From NCBI RefSeq assembly GCF_900116065.1, contig NZ_FOZV01000006.1, forward strand, positions 1 through 64,000: DNA of 64,000 bases, written 5' to 3'. The notes under the pieces are model-generated. The model saw only the letters and a program-made list of their open reading frames with translations, did not search any database and had not been told where the DNA came from. This DNA is from Brevundimonas viscosa. GTDB lineage: Bacteria > Pseudomonadota > Alphaproteobacteria > Caulobacterales > Caulobacteraceae. The position numbers and the translations under genes are program-made. This document shows, one piece after another, positions 1 through 7,940 of this stretch. How positions within the stretch are numbered: the first letter of the stretch is position 1; the number at the start of each line of letters is the position of its first letter.

Positions 1-229
1 TCACACCCCGTTCTTCACCAACTACCGTCCGCAGTTCTACTTCCGCACCACCGACGTGACCGGCATCGTGCACCTGAAGGAAGGCGTCGAGATGATCATG
101 CCCGGCGACAACGCCGAGCTGAACGTCGAGCTGATCACCCCGATCGCCATGGAAGAGAAGCTCCGCTTCGCCATCCGCGAAGGCGGCCGCACGGTCGGAG
201 CCGGCGTGGTCTCCAAGATCACCGAGTAA
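1..229 (+). CDS. tuf: Elongation factor Tu, C-terminal end (partial)
   Basis: This is the last 75 codons of EF-Tu, the GTPase that delivers aminoacyl-tRNA to the ribosome; the 5' part lies outside the window and the frame begins at base 2. The translation ([20 protein letters not shown] near the start, then [16 protein letters not shown] at the end) is the domain III beta-barrel of bacterial EF-Tu and the ending is the usual one. A GC-rich hairpin with a short T-run follows about 70 bases downstream. In many proteobacteria tuf is next to tRNA-Trp and secE; here about 3.9 kb of other genes separates them. Confidence 0.97.
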   Translation, partial: HTPFFTNYRPQFYFRTTDVTGIVHLKEGVEMIMPGDNAELNVELITPIAMEEKLRFAIREGGRTVGAGVVSKITE

Positions 230-300
230 CGCCAAGGGCGCTATCGCTCGCGACGCGGTCGCTCGCTGCTTGAGCGCGTGACGCGAGACTGAAGACAGAG

Positions 301-330
301 CGGCCCCCGGAGCGATCCGGGGGCCGTTTC
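301..330 (+). terminator. Intrinsic terminator after tuf
   Basis: An 11-bp perfect stem (301-311 with 316-326) closes on a GCGA tetraloop and is followed by TTTC. It sits 71 bases past the tuf stop. The same GCGA-capped design recurs at 6579 and 52503. Confidence 0.8.
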
Positions 331-429
331 GCCATCGGGAACGGATCGGCCGGAACCCGGTTCGCCCTGTGGTGGTTGAACCCGCCGAGAACGCCGCGGA
401 TGGCCCGTGGCGCAGACGGGCAGGGGTTC

Positions 430-1749
430 ATGTACGACACCGGATACGAGTTCATCGGCTGGGAGCGGCTGATCGAGGAGTGGCTGCCGCGGCTGCTCGG
501 CGCGGCGCTGATCCTCATCGCCGCCTGGTTCATCGGCAAGGCGGTGAAATGGGCCCTGGCCAAGGGCATCAACCGCATCCCCGGGGCGGCGAAGGCCAAC
601 CTCAGCGACAATCCGAGGCACACCATCGGCCACAGCCTCGGCGACGTGGCCTTCTGGCTGATCCTGCTGTTCGGCGTCATCGCCGCCCTCGGCGTGCTGA
701 ACCTCGGACAGGTGGCGGCGCCGCTGAACACCCTTCTGGGCCAGATCGCGGCCTTCCTGCCCAACCTGCTCGGCGCGGCGCTGATCTTCTTCATCGGCTT
801 CGTGGTGGCGACCCTGGCCCGGCGGGTGGTGGAGGCGGCGCTGCAGGCGGCCAACGCCGACCGCTGGCTGGACAAGGCCGGCCTGTCGCGCGCCACCGGC
901 TCGACCGGGGTGAGCACGGCGCTGGGCACCCTGGTGTTCGTGCTGGTGCTGATCCCCATCACCATCGCGGCGCTGGAGCAGCTGGGCATCGAGTCGCTGA
1001 CCGTGCCGGCGGTGGCGGTGCTGTCGACGGTGTTCGACGCCATTCCGCGGGTGCTGGCCGCGGCCATCGTGCTGGCGCTGGGCTGGTTCATCGGCCGCTG
1101 GGTGGCCCAGGTGGTCGAGCGGGTGCTGCCGGCGACCGGCTTCGACCGCAGCGTGTCGGGCTTCATGAGCCTGGCCGGCCGCGACCGCGCCGCCGAGCCC
1201 GCCCCGGCCACGGCCCCCTACGCCGGCGACGTCACCCCGGCGACGGCGGCGGTGCTGGGCGGCGCCGAGGCGCCGAAGCCGATGACGCCGTCACGGGTGG
1301 TCGGCAAGCTGGTCATGGTCGCCATCGTCGCCTTCACCGCCATCGAGGCGGCGCGGCTGCTGGAGTTCGCCACCTTCGCCGCCATGGTCGAGGAGATCCT
1401 CGGCCTCGCCGGCCGGGTCATCGTCGGCGGGGTGATCATCACCGCCGGCGTGCTGATCGCCGACCTGCTGGCGCGGCTGATCGACCGCGGCACGGCCGGG
1501 GCCGATCGTTTCGCCTCGACCCTGGTGCGCTGGGCGACCATCGCCCTGGCCACGGCCATGGGCCTGCGCTTCATGGGCATCGCCGACGACATCGTGCTGC
1601 TCGCCTTCGGCCTGATCCTCGGCGCCGCGGCGGTGGCGGCGGCGCTGGCCTTCGGCCTGGGCGGTCGCCCGGCGGCCGGACAGGTGGCGCAGACCTGGGC
1701 CGACCGGCTGACGCGCCGCGGCGGCCGGGGCGCCGACCCGCTGGCCTGA
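430..1749 (+). CDS. Repeat-built multi-pass membrane protein, mechanosensitive-channel-like (TM_helix repeats)
   Basis: A 439-residue inner-membrane protein made mostly of repeated helix units. Units of the type P-x-LL-x-AALI...GWFIG occur at about residues 19-43, 110-137, 205-232 and 327-352, each preceded (from the second on) by another hydrophobic helix, so three blocks of about 95-120 residues are visible, the last after a Pro/Ala-rich linker (about 255-285). This matches the conserved TM-helix repeat family found with mechanosensitive ion channel annotations, but I see no MscS beta-domain, so ion conduction is unproven. I chose ATG 430, with AGGGGT just upstream. The frame is open to a TTG at 376 and an ATG at 400, which would add poorly conserved-looking residues. 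A strong terminator follows. Confidence 0.75.
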   Translation: MYDTGYEFIGWERLIEEWLPRLLGAALILIAAWFIGKAVKWALAKGINRIPGAAKANLSDNPRHTIGHSLGDVAFWLILLFGVIAALGVLNLGQVAAPLNTLLGQIAAFLPNLLGAALIFFIGFVVATLARRVVEAALQAANADRWLDKAGLSRATGSTGVSTALGTLVFVLVLIPITIAALEQLGIESLTVPAVAVLSTVFDAIPRVLAAAIVLALGWFIGRWVAQVVERVLPATGFDRSVSGFMSLAGRDRAAEPAPATAPYAGDVTPATAAVLGGAEAPKPMTPSRVVGKLVMVAIVAFTAIEAARLLEFATFAAMVEEILGLAGRVIVGGVIITAGVLIADLLARLIDRGTAGADRFASTLVRWATIALATAMGLRFMGIADDIVLLAFGLILGAAAVAAALAFGLGGRPAAGQVAQTWADRLTRRGGRGADPLA

Positions 1750-1770
1750 GACCGGCCGGCTCGCCGGACA

Positions 1771-1803
1771 GGGGCGTCGCCGCCGGCGGCGCCCCTTTCT
1801 TTC
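1771..1803 (+). terminator. Intrinsic terminator after the repeat membrane protein
   Basis: GGGGCGTCGCC (1771-1781) pairs with GGCGGCGCCCC (1785-1795) around a GCC loop, one G-T pair included, and is followed by TTTCTTTC. Confidence 0.8.
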
Positions 1804-1883
1804 GCCCCCGAGGCGACCGCGCTTGCGCGGAACCCCACCGCCGGCGCTACGTTCGGTTCCGGCGTTAGGAAATCGGTAACCAC

Positions 1884-2012
1884 ATGCGGCGTGCGCTTCA
1901 CATCGGCCTGTTCATCGGCACCCTGATCGGCATGTCGGCCTGTGCGGCCCTGCCCGACGACGGCGGCGCCCGCGGCCCCTACGGCGCCGTCGAGGGCGGC
2001 CGGTCCGACTGA
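1884..2012 (+). CDS. Small putative lipoprotein (42 aa)
   Basis: A short reading frame of 42 residues starting MRRALHIGLF, with two arginines, a hydrophobic stretch and then MSACAAL, which reads as a lipobox with Cys at residue 20. The mature part would be only about 22 residues (LPDDGGARGPYGAVEGG), similar in style to the tiny entericidin-like or small lipoproteins common in alphaproteobacteria. It lies alone between a terminator and the CNNM gene, on the same strand as both. There is no strong Shine-Dalgarno (GGAAATCGG lies about 10 bases upstream). I do not recognise a family. The call depends on the lipobox-like signal and is moderate. Confidence 0.5.
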   Translation: MRRALHIGLFIGTLIGMSACAALPDDGGARGPYGAVEGGRSD

Positions 2013-2104
2013 TCGCACGAAATCGTGGCGAACGGCCGGAAAGGCCCCTATCATCGGCGGGCGGACGCCGACTGTCGCGCCGCGCCGGTTCCGCACCCTC
2101 CTAG

Positions 2105-3445
2105 ATGTTAGCCATAGCCATCGCCGTCGTCCTGCTCCTCGTGGTGCTGAACGGCCTGTTCGCCATGACCGAGCTCGCGGTCGTTTCCTCCCGCAAGTCC
2201 CGCCTGCAGAGCCGCGCCGAGCGCGGCGACCGCGGCGCCCGCGCCGCCCTCCACCTCGCCGAGGAGCCGACCCACTTCCTGTCGGCGGTGCAGGTCGGCA
2301 TCACCCTGATCGGCATCCTCGCGGGCGCCTACGGGCAGGCCACCATCGCCGGCGAACTGGACCGCATCCTCGAGACCTCGGTCCCGGCGATGGCGCCCTA
2401 TTCCCAGTTCATCGCCACGGCGATCGTGGTCGTGTTCATCACCTATGTGTCGCTGATCGTCGGCGAGCTGGTGCCCAAGCGGCTGGCGCTGATCTTCCCG
2501 GAAGCCATCGCCGCCAAGATGGCGGCGCCGATCTCGACGCTGGCGATCGTGCTGAAGCCGTTCGTGCTGCTGCTGACCGCCTCCACCTCGGGCATCCTCA
2601 AGCTGATGGGGGTGAAGGACCGCGACGGCACCGACGTCACCCAGGAGGAGGTCGAGACCATCCTCGCCGAGGGCACCTCCGCGGGGCTGATCGAACCCGA
2701 AGAACAAGAGATGATCGAGGAGATCCTGACCCTCGGCGACCGTCCGATCCGGGTGGCCATGACCCCGCGCCACGAGGTGTTCTGGATCGCGCTGGACGAC
2801 AGCGAGGAACAGCTCCGCCAGGAGATCCGCACCTGCCCCTATTCGCGCATCGTGGTGGCGCGCGAGAACGACGTCGATAATCCGCTGGGGGTGGTCCACA
2901 AGAAGGATCTGCTCGACAGCCTGCTGGACAACGGCGAGTTCAACGTCGAGCGGCTGGTGCAGACGCCCGCCTTCATCCCGCAGTCGACCTCGGTGTTGAA
3001 GGCGCTGGAGATCCTGAAGGCCTCCAAGGTGCATATGGCCTTCCTCGTCGACGAGTTCGGGGCCTTCGAGGGGGTGGTCACGGCCACCGACCTGCTGGAG
3101 ATGATCGCCGGCGACTTCGACGAGGGCCACGACGAGGGCGAGGCCATGGTGCGCCAGCGCGAGGACGGCAGCTGGCTGGTCGACGGCCAGACCGACCTCG
3201 AGGACCTGTGCGATCTGCTGGGCGAGGATTTCGGCGACCAGGAGGGCTTCCACACCGTCGCCGGCCTGGTGCTGCACCAGCTGTCCCGCGTGCCGGACGA
3301 GGGCGAGGTGCTGCAGCTGGGCCGTTTCGAGGTCGAGGTCATCGACATGGACGACCGCCGCATCGACAAGCTACTGTTCCGGCAGGTGGTCGAGAAGTCG
3401 GACGAGAGGGCGGCGGTGCAGGCGCACCAGGACGAACAGGGCTGA
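2105..3445 (+). CDS. CNNM/CorC (HlyC) family transporter with tandem CBS domains
   Basis: A 446-residue protein with the standard order of the family once called hemolysins: an N-terminal CNNM (DUF21) membrane domain (about 1-180, including SSRKSRLQSRAERGD after helix 1 and GELVPKRLALIFP near the end), two CBS domains (about 205-325), and a C-terminal CorC_HlyC domain (about 345-430, with DGSWLVDGQTDLEDL). Family members are linked to Mg2+/Co2+ efflux or resistance, probably with nucleotide binding by the CBS pair. Substrate cannot be told from sequence. A lipoprotein gene begins 20 bases downstream. Confidence 0.92.
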   Translation: MLAIAIAVVLLLVVLNGLFAMTELAVVSSRKSRLQSRAERGDRGARAALHLAEEPTHFLSAVQVGITLIGILAGAYGQATIAGELDRILETSVPAMAPYSQFIATAIVVVFITYVSLIVGELVPKRLALIFPEAIAAKMAAPISTLAIVLKPFVLLLTASTSGILKLMGVKDRDGTDVTQEEVETILAEGTSAGLIEPEEQEMIEEILTLGDRPIRVAMTPRHEVFWIALDDSEEQLRQEIRTCPYSRIVVARENDVDNPLGVVHKKDLLDSLLDNGEFNVERLVQTPAFIPQSTSVLKALEILKASKVHMAFLVDEFGAFEGVVTATDLLEMIAGDFDEGHDEGEAMVRQREDGSWLVDGQTDLEDLCDLLGEDFGDQEGFHTVAGLVLHQLSRVPDEGEVLQLGRFEVEVIDMDDRRIDKLLFRQVVEKSDERAAVQAHQDEQG

Positions 3446-3465
3446 CGTCGACGGGGGGAGAGCAC

Positions 3466-4056
3466 GTGAGGGCAATGGCGGCGCGACGGGCGGAGGCGGT
3501 CGTGATCACGGTCCTGGCGGCGACGGCTGCGGGTTGCGCCTCGGTGGGCGGGGGCGGCGAGCCGGTGGCGATCGGCGAGGCCATCGAGGTCCAGGCCCCG
3601 CCCGGCTTCCGGCTGGAGATGGTCGGGCCCGGAGAGGGGTGGCGATTCCGGCGCTACAGGCTCGGCCGGAGCACCGGCGACCTGTGCACCTTCCGGGTCA
3701 CGCGCCCCGCCGTCGACGTCGATCCGGCGGCGCTGGCGGCGCGGCTGGTCGAGGGCGAACTGGACTCGGCGAGGAGCGCGGGAATCACGGATGCGGACGC
3801 GGGGATCGAGCCCGCCGCTCCCGGACGGCCGGAACGGCGCTACGTCACCGCCAGCTTCAGCCTGCACGCCACGATCCACACCGACCACAGCTTCTGGGTC
3901 TGGCGCGAGGGGCCGGACCTGCTGGCCGTCACGCGCAGTTGCCAGAGCAGCGACGGAGCCGAGGCGCGCCGGGCGCTGGCTGACGCGTTCCGGCCCGTCT
4001 TCCTTACGCCGGGGGCGCAAGGAGAGCAGGGGCCGATCTCGCCGGCTCGGCCTTGA
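3466..4056 (+). CDS. Putative lipoprotein of unknown function
   Basis: A 196-residue protein. The GTG at 3466 is chosen because GGGGGGAG lies 5 bases upstream; a second in-frame start is ATG 3475. The N-terminus is basic then hydrophobic and ends AATAAGCAS, a plausible lipobox, so an exported, lipid-anchored protein is likely. The mature region has two Cys (in GDLCTFRVTRP and RSCQSSDGAE) and repeated short beta-like segments. No named family is recognised. It follows the CNNM gene by 20 bases and may be co-transcribed. Confidence 0.7.
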   Translation: MRAMAARRAEAVVITVLAATAAGCASVGGGGEPVAIGEAIEVQAPPGFRLEMVGPGEGWRFRRYRLGRSTGDLCTFRVTRPAVDVDPAALAARLVEGELDSARSAGITDADAGIEPAAPGRPERRYVTASFSLHATIHTDHSFWVWREGPDLLAVTRSCQSSDGAEARRALADAFRPVFLTPGAQGEQGPISPARP

Positions 4057-4141
4057 TATGGCCGGGCCGCGCTGGTAATCACCCCGGCTCTGGCGAAACG
4101 GATGCGCAGCGGGGTCACTCGCGGTGCTTCGCGCCTCGTCC

Positions 4142-4217
4142 AGGAGTTTAGCTCAGCTGGTAGAGCACCGGTCTCCAAAACCGGGGGTCGTGGGTTCGAG
4201 TCCCCCAACTCCTGCCA
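4142..4217 (+). tRNA. trnW: tRNA-Trp (CCA)
   Basis: A complete 76-base cloverleaf: acceptor stem AGGAGTT (4142-4148) with AACTCCT (4207-4213), discriminator G, encoded CCA at 4215-4217. The anticodon stem CCGGT/ACCGG closes the loop CTCCAAA with anticodon CCA at 4175-4177. The T arm contains GTGGGTTCGAGTCCCCC. Placement directly before secE is the usual bacterial arrangement. Confidence 0.97.
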
Positions 4218-4289
4218 TTTTCTCCCTGTCGCCGTCGGATGGGACTTCCTATCTGACGGCGTCAGGATTCACTGTTTGAAGAGACCCGC

Positions 4290-4577
4290 ATGGCCAAGGC
4301 CAAGACCCCGGGCCGCCGCCCCCAGACCGCCCAGCCGGCCATCGCCGGCGCCGCCGTCGCGGCCGACGCGCCCGCGCCGAAGAAGCGGACCTCGATCCCG
4401 CAATTCATCAGCCAGGTGCGCGCCGAAGGGCGCAAGATCGTGTGGCCGAGCCGCAAGGAGACGTGGATCACCTCGGTGATGGTGTTCATCATGGTGGCGA
4501 TCGCGGCGGTCTTCTTCTTCGTGGTCGACACCGCCCTGGCCTTCCTGTCGCGCTTCGTGCTCGCGATCGGCCAGTAA
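4290..4577 (+). CDS. secE: Preprotein translocase subunit SecE
   Basis: A 95-residue SecE, the essential small clamp subunit of the SecYEG channel. After a Pro/Ala-rich N-terminus comes the conserved amphipathic motif QVRAEGRKIVWPSRKETW (about 42-59), then one transmembrane helix (about 64-90). Length and single-helix form are normal outside enterobacteria. nusG follows after 14 bases, the standard secE-nusG pair. Confidence 0.97.
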   Translation: MAKAKTPGRRPQTAQPAIAGAAVAADAPAPKKRTSIPQFISQVRAEGRKIVWPSRKETWITSVMVFIMVAIAAVFFFVVDTALAFLSRFVLAIGQ

Positions 4578-4591
4578 GAGAGACGCAATTC

Positions 4592-5164
4592 ATGACCGAC
4601 GTCGCGCCCAAGCCCGCCAATCCCCGGCACAAGTGGTACATCGTCCACGCCTATTCGAACTTCGAGAAGAAGGTCGCCGAGCAGCTGCGCGAGCAGGCGC
4701 GGCAGCAGGGGCTGGAGGATGCCTTCTCGGAGATCCTGGTGCCGACCGAGGAGGTCGTGGAGATCCGCCGCGGCCGCAAGGTGAACTCGGAGCGCAAATT
4801 CTTCCCCGGCTACGTGCTGGTGAAGATGGAGATGACCGACGACGCCTATCACCTGGTCAAGAACACGCCGAAGGTGACCGGCTTCCTCGGCGCCGCCGGC
4901 GGCACCAAGCCGCTGCCGGTCTCCGAGCGCGAGGTCCAGAACATCATCGGCGCGGTCGAGGAGGGCGTGGAGCGTCCGAAGCCGACCATCCGCTTCGACA
5001 TCGGCGAGACGGTCAAGGTCATCGACGGTCCGTTCGCCAGCTTCGACGGCCAGGTGGAGAGCGTCGACGAGGACAACGCCCGCCTGCGCGTGGCGGTGTC
5101 GATCTTCGGCCGCCCGACCCCGGTCGACCTGGAGTACAACCAGGTGGAAAAGACGGCGGCCTGA
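4592..5164 (+). CDS. nusG: Transcription termination/antitermination factor NusG
   Basis: A 190-residue NusG. The NGN domain (about 14-125) starts KWYIVHAYSNFEKKVAEQL and contains FFPGYVLVKMEM; the C-terminal KOW domain (about 135-185) carries GETVKVIDGPFASFDGQVES. It couples RNA polymerase to Rho or to the ribosome. ATG 4592 is preceded by AGAGAGACG about 5 bases upstream, and the frame is open far upstream only through secE. A terminator 90 bases downstream separates it from rplK. Confidence 0.97.
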   Translation: MTDVAPKPANPRHKWYIVHAYSNFEKKVAEQLREQARQQGLEDAFSEILVPTEEVVEIRRGRKVNSERKFFPGYVLVKMEMTDDAYHLVKNTPKVTGFLGAAGGTKPLPVSEREVQNIIGAVEEGVERPKPTIRFDIGETVKVIDGPFASFDGQVESVDEDNARLRVAVSIFGRPTPVDLEYNQVEKTAA

Positions 5165-5254
5165 GCCGGCGGACAAGGTGGACATCCGACGGTGGACATC
5201 CGCGACATCCCGCCGGGACAGGCGGGACACGGTCGACAACTGATACACCCGGCG

Positions 5255-5288
5255 ACGGCGGTCCTTTCCGGGCCGCCGTTTGCTTTTG
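5255..5288 (+). terminator. Intrinsic terminator after nusG
   Basis: ACGGCGGTCC (5255-5264) pairs with GGGCCGCCGT (5270-5279), loop TTTCC, followed by TTGCTTTT. It lies in the 262-base gap 5165-5426, the largest gene-free stretch of the window; the rest must hold the rplKA promoter and leader, where I see no clear motif. Confidence 0.75.
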
Positions 5289-5426
5289 CGGGGGCGCTCT
5301 GATACAGGCGCGCCTTCGCTCGCCCGGCCCTGCGCCGGCCGTGCGGCAAATCCGTGGGAGGCCGCCATGCCGCACCACGGCTCACCGGCCCCGGGCCCGC
5401 CCGGGGCTATTCCTTAGGAGAGACCA

Positions 5427-5858
5427 ATGGCCAAGAAGATTCTCGGCTACATCAAGCTGCAGGTGCCCGCCGGCTCCGCGACCCCGTCGCCGCCGATCGG
5501 CCCGGCCCTCGGTCAACGCGGCGTCAACATCATGGGCTTCTGCAAGGAGTTCAACGCGCGCACCGAGAAGGAAGCCAAGGGCACCCCGCTTCCGACCGTG
5601 ATCACCGTCTACCAGGACAAGTCGTTCACCTTCGTCACCAAGACGCCGCCGGCGACCTTCTACCTGAAGCAGGCCGCCGGTCTGAAGTCGGGCGCGAAGC
5701 TGACCGGCCGCGAGACGGTCGGCAAGATCACGCAGACGCAACTGCGCGAGATCGCCGAAAAGAAGATGAAGGATCTGAACGCCAACGACATCGAGGCCGC
5801 GGCCAAGATCATCGAAGGCTCGGCCAAGGCCATGGGCCTGAACGTGGTGGAGGGCTAA
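5427..5858 (+). CDS. rplK: 50S ribosomal protein uL11
   Basis: A 143-residue uL11, which builds the L7/L12 stalk base and the GTPase-associated centre. The N-terminal proline-rich part reads [20 protein letters not shown] and [15 protein letters not shown] follows; the rRNA-binding C-terminal domain runs from about 75. Start ATG has TTAGGAGAG upstream. rplA begins 4 bases after the stop. Confidence 0.98.
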   Translation: MAKKILGYIKLQVPAGSATPSPPIGPALGQRGVNIMGFCKEFNARTEKEAKGTPLPTVITVYQDKSFTFVTKTPPATFYLKQAAGLKSGAKLTGRETVGKITQTQLREIAEKKMKDLNANDIEAAAKIIEGSAKAMGLNVVEG

Positions 5859-5862
5859 GCTC

Positions 5863-6552
5863 ATGGCCAAGCAACCCAAGCGCATCCAGGCCTGGACCGG
5901 CGACCGCGAGGCGCTGATGCCGTTCGCCGACGCCATCAAGGCGGTCAAGGAAAACGCCAAGGCCAAGTTCGACGAGTCGATCGAGATCGCCGTCAACCTG
6001 GGCGTCGACCCGCGTCACGCCGACCAGCAGGTCCGCGGCGTGGTCAACCTGCCGTCGGGCACGGGCCGCGACGTCCGCGTCGCCGTCTTCGCCAAGGACG
6101 CCAAGGCCGACGAGGCCCGCGCGGCCGGGGCCGAGCACGTCGGCGCCGAAGACCTGTACGAGAAGATCAACGGCGGCTTCATGGAGTTCGACCGGGTGAT
6201 CGCCTCGCCGGACATGATGGCCCTCGTCGGCCGTCTGGGTAAGGTGCTGGGCCCCCGCGGCCTGATGCCGAACCCCAAGGTCGGCACCGTGACCCCGAAC
6301 GTGGCCCAGGCCGTCAAGGACGCCAAGGGCGGCGCCGTCGAGTTCCGCGTCGAGAAGGCGGGCATCGTCCACGCCGGCATCGGCAAGGCCTCGTTCGACC
6401 AGGCCGCCCTGGAAGCCAACGTCAAGGCGATGGTGGACGCCCTCGTCCGCGCCAAGCCGTCGGGCGCCAAGGGCACCTATGTGAAGCGCATCAGCCTGTC
6501 CTCGACGATGGGCCCGGGCTTCAAGGTCGACCCGGCTTCGCTGGGCGCCTGA
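5863..6552 (+). CDS. rplA: 50S ribosomal protein uL1
   Basis: A 229-residue uL1 of the L1 stalk. Diagnostic segments are [40 protein letters not shown] and [17 protein letters not shown]. In other bacteria uL1 represses its own rplKA message; a target here cannot be confirmed by eye. The usual downstream rplJ-rplL-rpoBC genes are not present; a terminator and an unrelated gene follow. Confidence 0.98.
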   Translation: MAKQPKRIQAWTGDREALMPFADAIKAVKENAKAKFDESIEIAVNLGVDPRHADQQVRGVVNLPSGTGRDVRVAVFAKDAKADEARAAGAEHVGAEDLYEKINGGFMEFDRVIASPDMMALVGRLGKVLGPRGLMPNPKVGTVTPNVAQAVKDAKGGAVEFRVEKAGIVHAGIGKASFDQAALEANVKAMVDALVRAKPSGAKGTYVKRISLSSTMGPGFKVDPASLGA

Positions 6553-6578
6553 TCCTTCCGGATCGCGACTGAATGAGG

Positions 6579-6615
6579 ACGGCCCCGGAGAGCGATCTCC
6601 GGGGTCGTTTTCGTT
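6579..6615 (+). terminator. Intrinsic terminator after rplA (GCGA-loop type)
   Basis: A 13-bp stem (6579-6591 with 6596-6608, one G-T pair) around a GCGA loop, then TTTCGTTT. Twenty-six bases are identical to the hairpin at 52503. Confidence 0.85.
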
Positions 6616-6670
6616 TGCGGTCGCGCGTCCGGCGCCGGAGGATGCCCGCTGGCGACCGGGGGGAGAACCA

Positions 6671-7180
6671 ATGCGCGCATCCGTCATCATCGCGGCGATC
6701 TGGCTGGCCCTCGCGGCCCCCGCGGCGGCCCAGTCGACAGGCACTCCGGACGGGGGACGCGAACGCCATCTCGCGCTGGCCGGCCAGTACCTGGAGCTGA
6801 CCCAGGGCGGCGAACTGTTCAAGCAGCTGCGCGAACAGATCGAGGCCGACTACGTCGGGAGCGGCTTGCCCGCGGAGCAGCAGACGTGGGTGGCGGACGA
6901 GGTCACCAACATGGTCCGGGAGGTGATGAACGACACCATCCGTGAGCTTCGCGACGACGTGGCGGACTCCTTCACCGTCGCCGAGCTGCAGGCCGCCATC
7001 GACTTCTACACCTCGCCGCTGGGGCGATCCCTGGTCCGCAAGCAGGTCGAGCTGAATTTCGAGATGCAGCGGGTGATGACGCCGATGCTGATGCCGCGAA
7101 TGGTCGGGCTGATGGAGAAGTTCTGCCAGCGGTTCGACTGCGAGGCCCTGGCGGAGGCCGAGGCGAAGGCGTCGCGCTAG
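6671..7180 (+). CDS. DUF2059 domain-containing exported protein
   Basis: A 169-residue protein with a Sec signal peptide (about 1-20, ending APAAAQS) followed by a DUF2059-like helical region. The segment FTVAELQAAIDFYTSPLGRS (about 105-124) is the most typical part of this family (an F-x-x-x-E-L-x-x-x-x-x-F-Y-x-S-P-x-G pattern). Function is unknown; it is probably periplasmic. ATG 6671 is preceded by GGGGGAGAACC. It stands alone between the ribosomal terminator and the phosphate genes. Confidence 0.85.
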   Translation: MRASVIIAAIWLALAAPAAAQSTGTPDGGRERHLALAGQYLELTQGGELFKQLREQIEADYVGSGLPAEQQTWVADEVTNMVREVMNDTIRELRDDVADSFTVAELQAAIDFYTSPLGRSLVRKQVELNFEMQRVMTPMLMPRMVGLMEKFCQRFDCEALAEAEAKASR

Positions 7181-7283
7181 TTCAATTATATGACGAACCC
7201 TCCGGGCGCTGACGGGTTGACGCAATCGCCGCCGTGCGGGACTGACGCGCGGTCGCTGATCGCGATTCCCGGGAGATTCGCCG

Positions 7284-7928
7284 ATGCTGGGCTGGTTCCA
7301 GGCGCTGCTGCCCAAGGAAGACAACTTCTTCCGTCTGTTCGACGCCCACGCCGGGACCCTGATCAAGGGGGCCGAGGCGCTGCGCAAGGTGCTCGAGGGC
7401 GGCGACGAGGTTCCGCACTGGTGCCAGAAGATCGTCGATCATGAGCACGAGGCCGACGCGGTGGCCCGCGAGGTGCTGTTCGCGGTGCGACGCAGCTTCA
7501 TCACGCCCTTCGATCGGTCGGACATCCGCGGCCTGACCAACTCGCTCGACGACTCCGTCGACCAGATGCAGAAGACCGCCAAGGTCATCACCCTCTACGA
7601 GATCCGCGAGTTCGCGCCGCACATGCGCGAACTGGGCGACGTGGCGGTGGAGGCGGCGGCCCTGACGGTCGAGGCGGTGTCGCTGCTGCCGGCGATGCGC
7701 AAGAACCATGGACGGCTGAACGAGCTGACCGAGAAGATCGCCCGCCTGGAGAGCCGATCCGACGACCTCTACGACCTCGGCATGAGGGCGCTGTTCCTGG
7801 AGCATCGCCACGGCGACGCCATGGCCTTCCTGACCTGCGCCGAGGTCTACGATCATCTGGAAAAGGTGGTCGACCGCTTCGAGGACGTGGCCAACCGGAT
7901 CAACGGCGTGCTCGTCGAGCACCTGTAG
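7284..7928 (+). CDS. DUF47 (PhoU-like) phosphate transport accessory protein
   Basis: A 214-residue all-helical protein of the DUF47/YkaA family, the usual partner of PiT-type phosphate transporters. It shows the family features ALRKVLEGG, IVDHEHEADAVAREVL and FITPFDRSDIRGL at the start, and YDHLEKVVDRFEDVANRING near the end, where acidic residues bind metal in PhoU-fold proteins. It is thought to modulate uptake by the adjacent permease. The stop is 12 bases before the PiT start with GGGGAG between, so the two form an operon. Confidence 0.93.
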   Translation: MLGWFQALLPKEDNFFRLFDAHAGTLIKGAEALRKVLEGGDEVPHWCQKIVDHEHEADAVAREVLFAVRRSFITPFDRSDIRGLTNSLDDSVDQMQKTAKVITLYEIREFAPHMRELGDVAVEAAALTVEAVSLLPAMRKNHGRLNELTEKIARLESRSDDLYDLGMRALFLEHRHGDAMAFLTCAEVYDHLEKVVDRFEDVANRINGVLVEHL

Positions 7929-7940
7929 GGGAGCCGCTCC

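Noticed and set aside
7181-7283. Pho box or sigma-70 promoter before the DUF47-PiT genes
   Set aside because: TTGACGC at about 7216 could be a -35, but no good -10 lies at the right distance and no 7-4-7 repeat is present.
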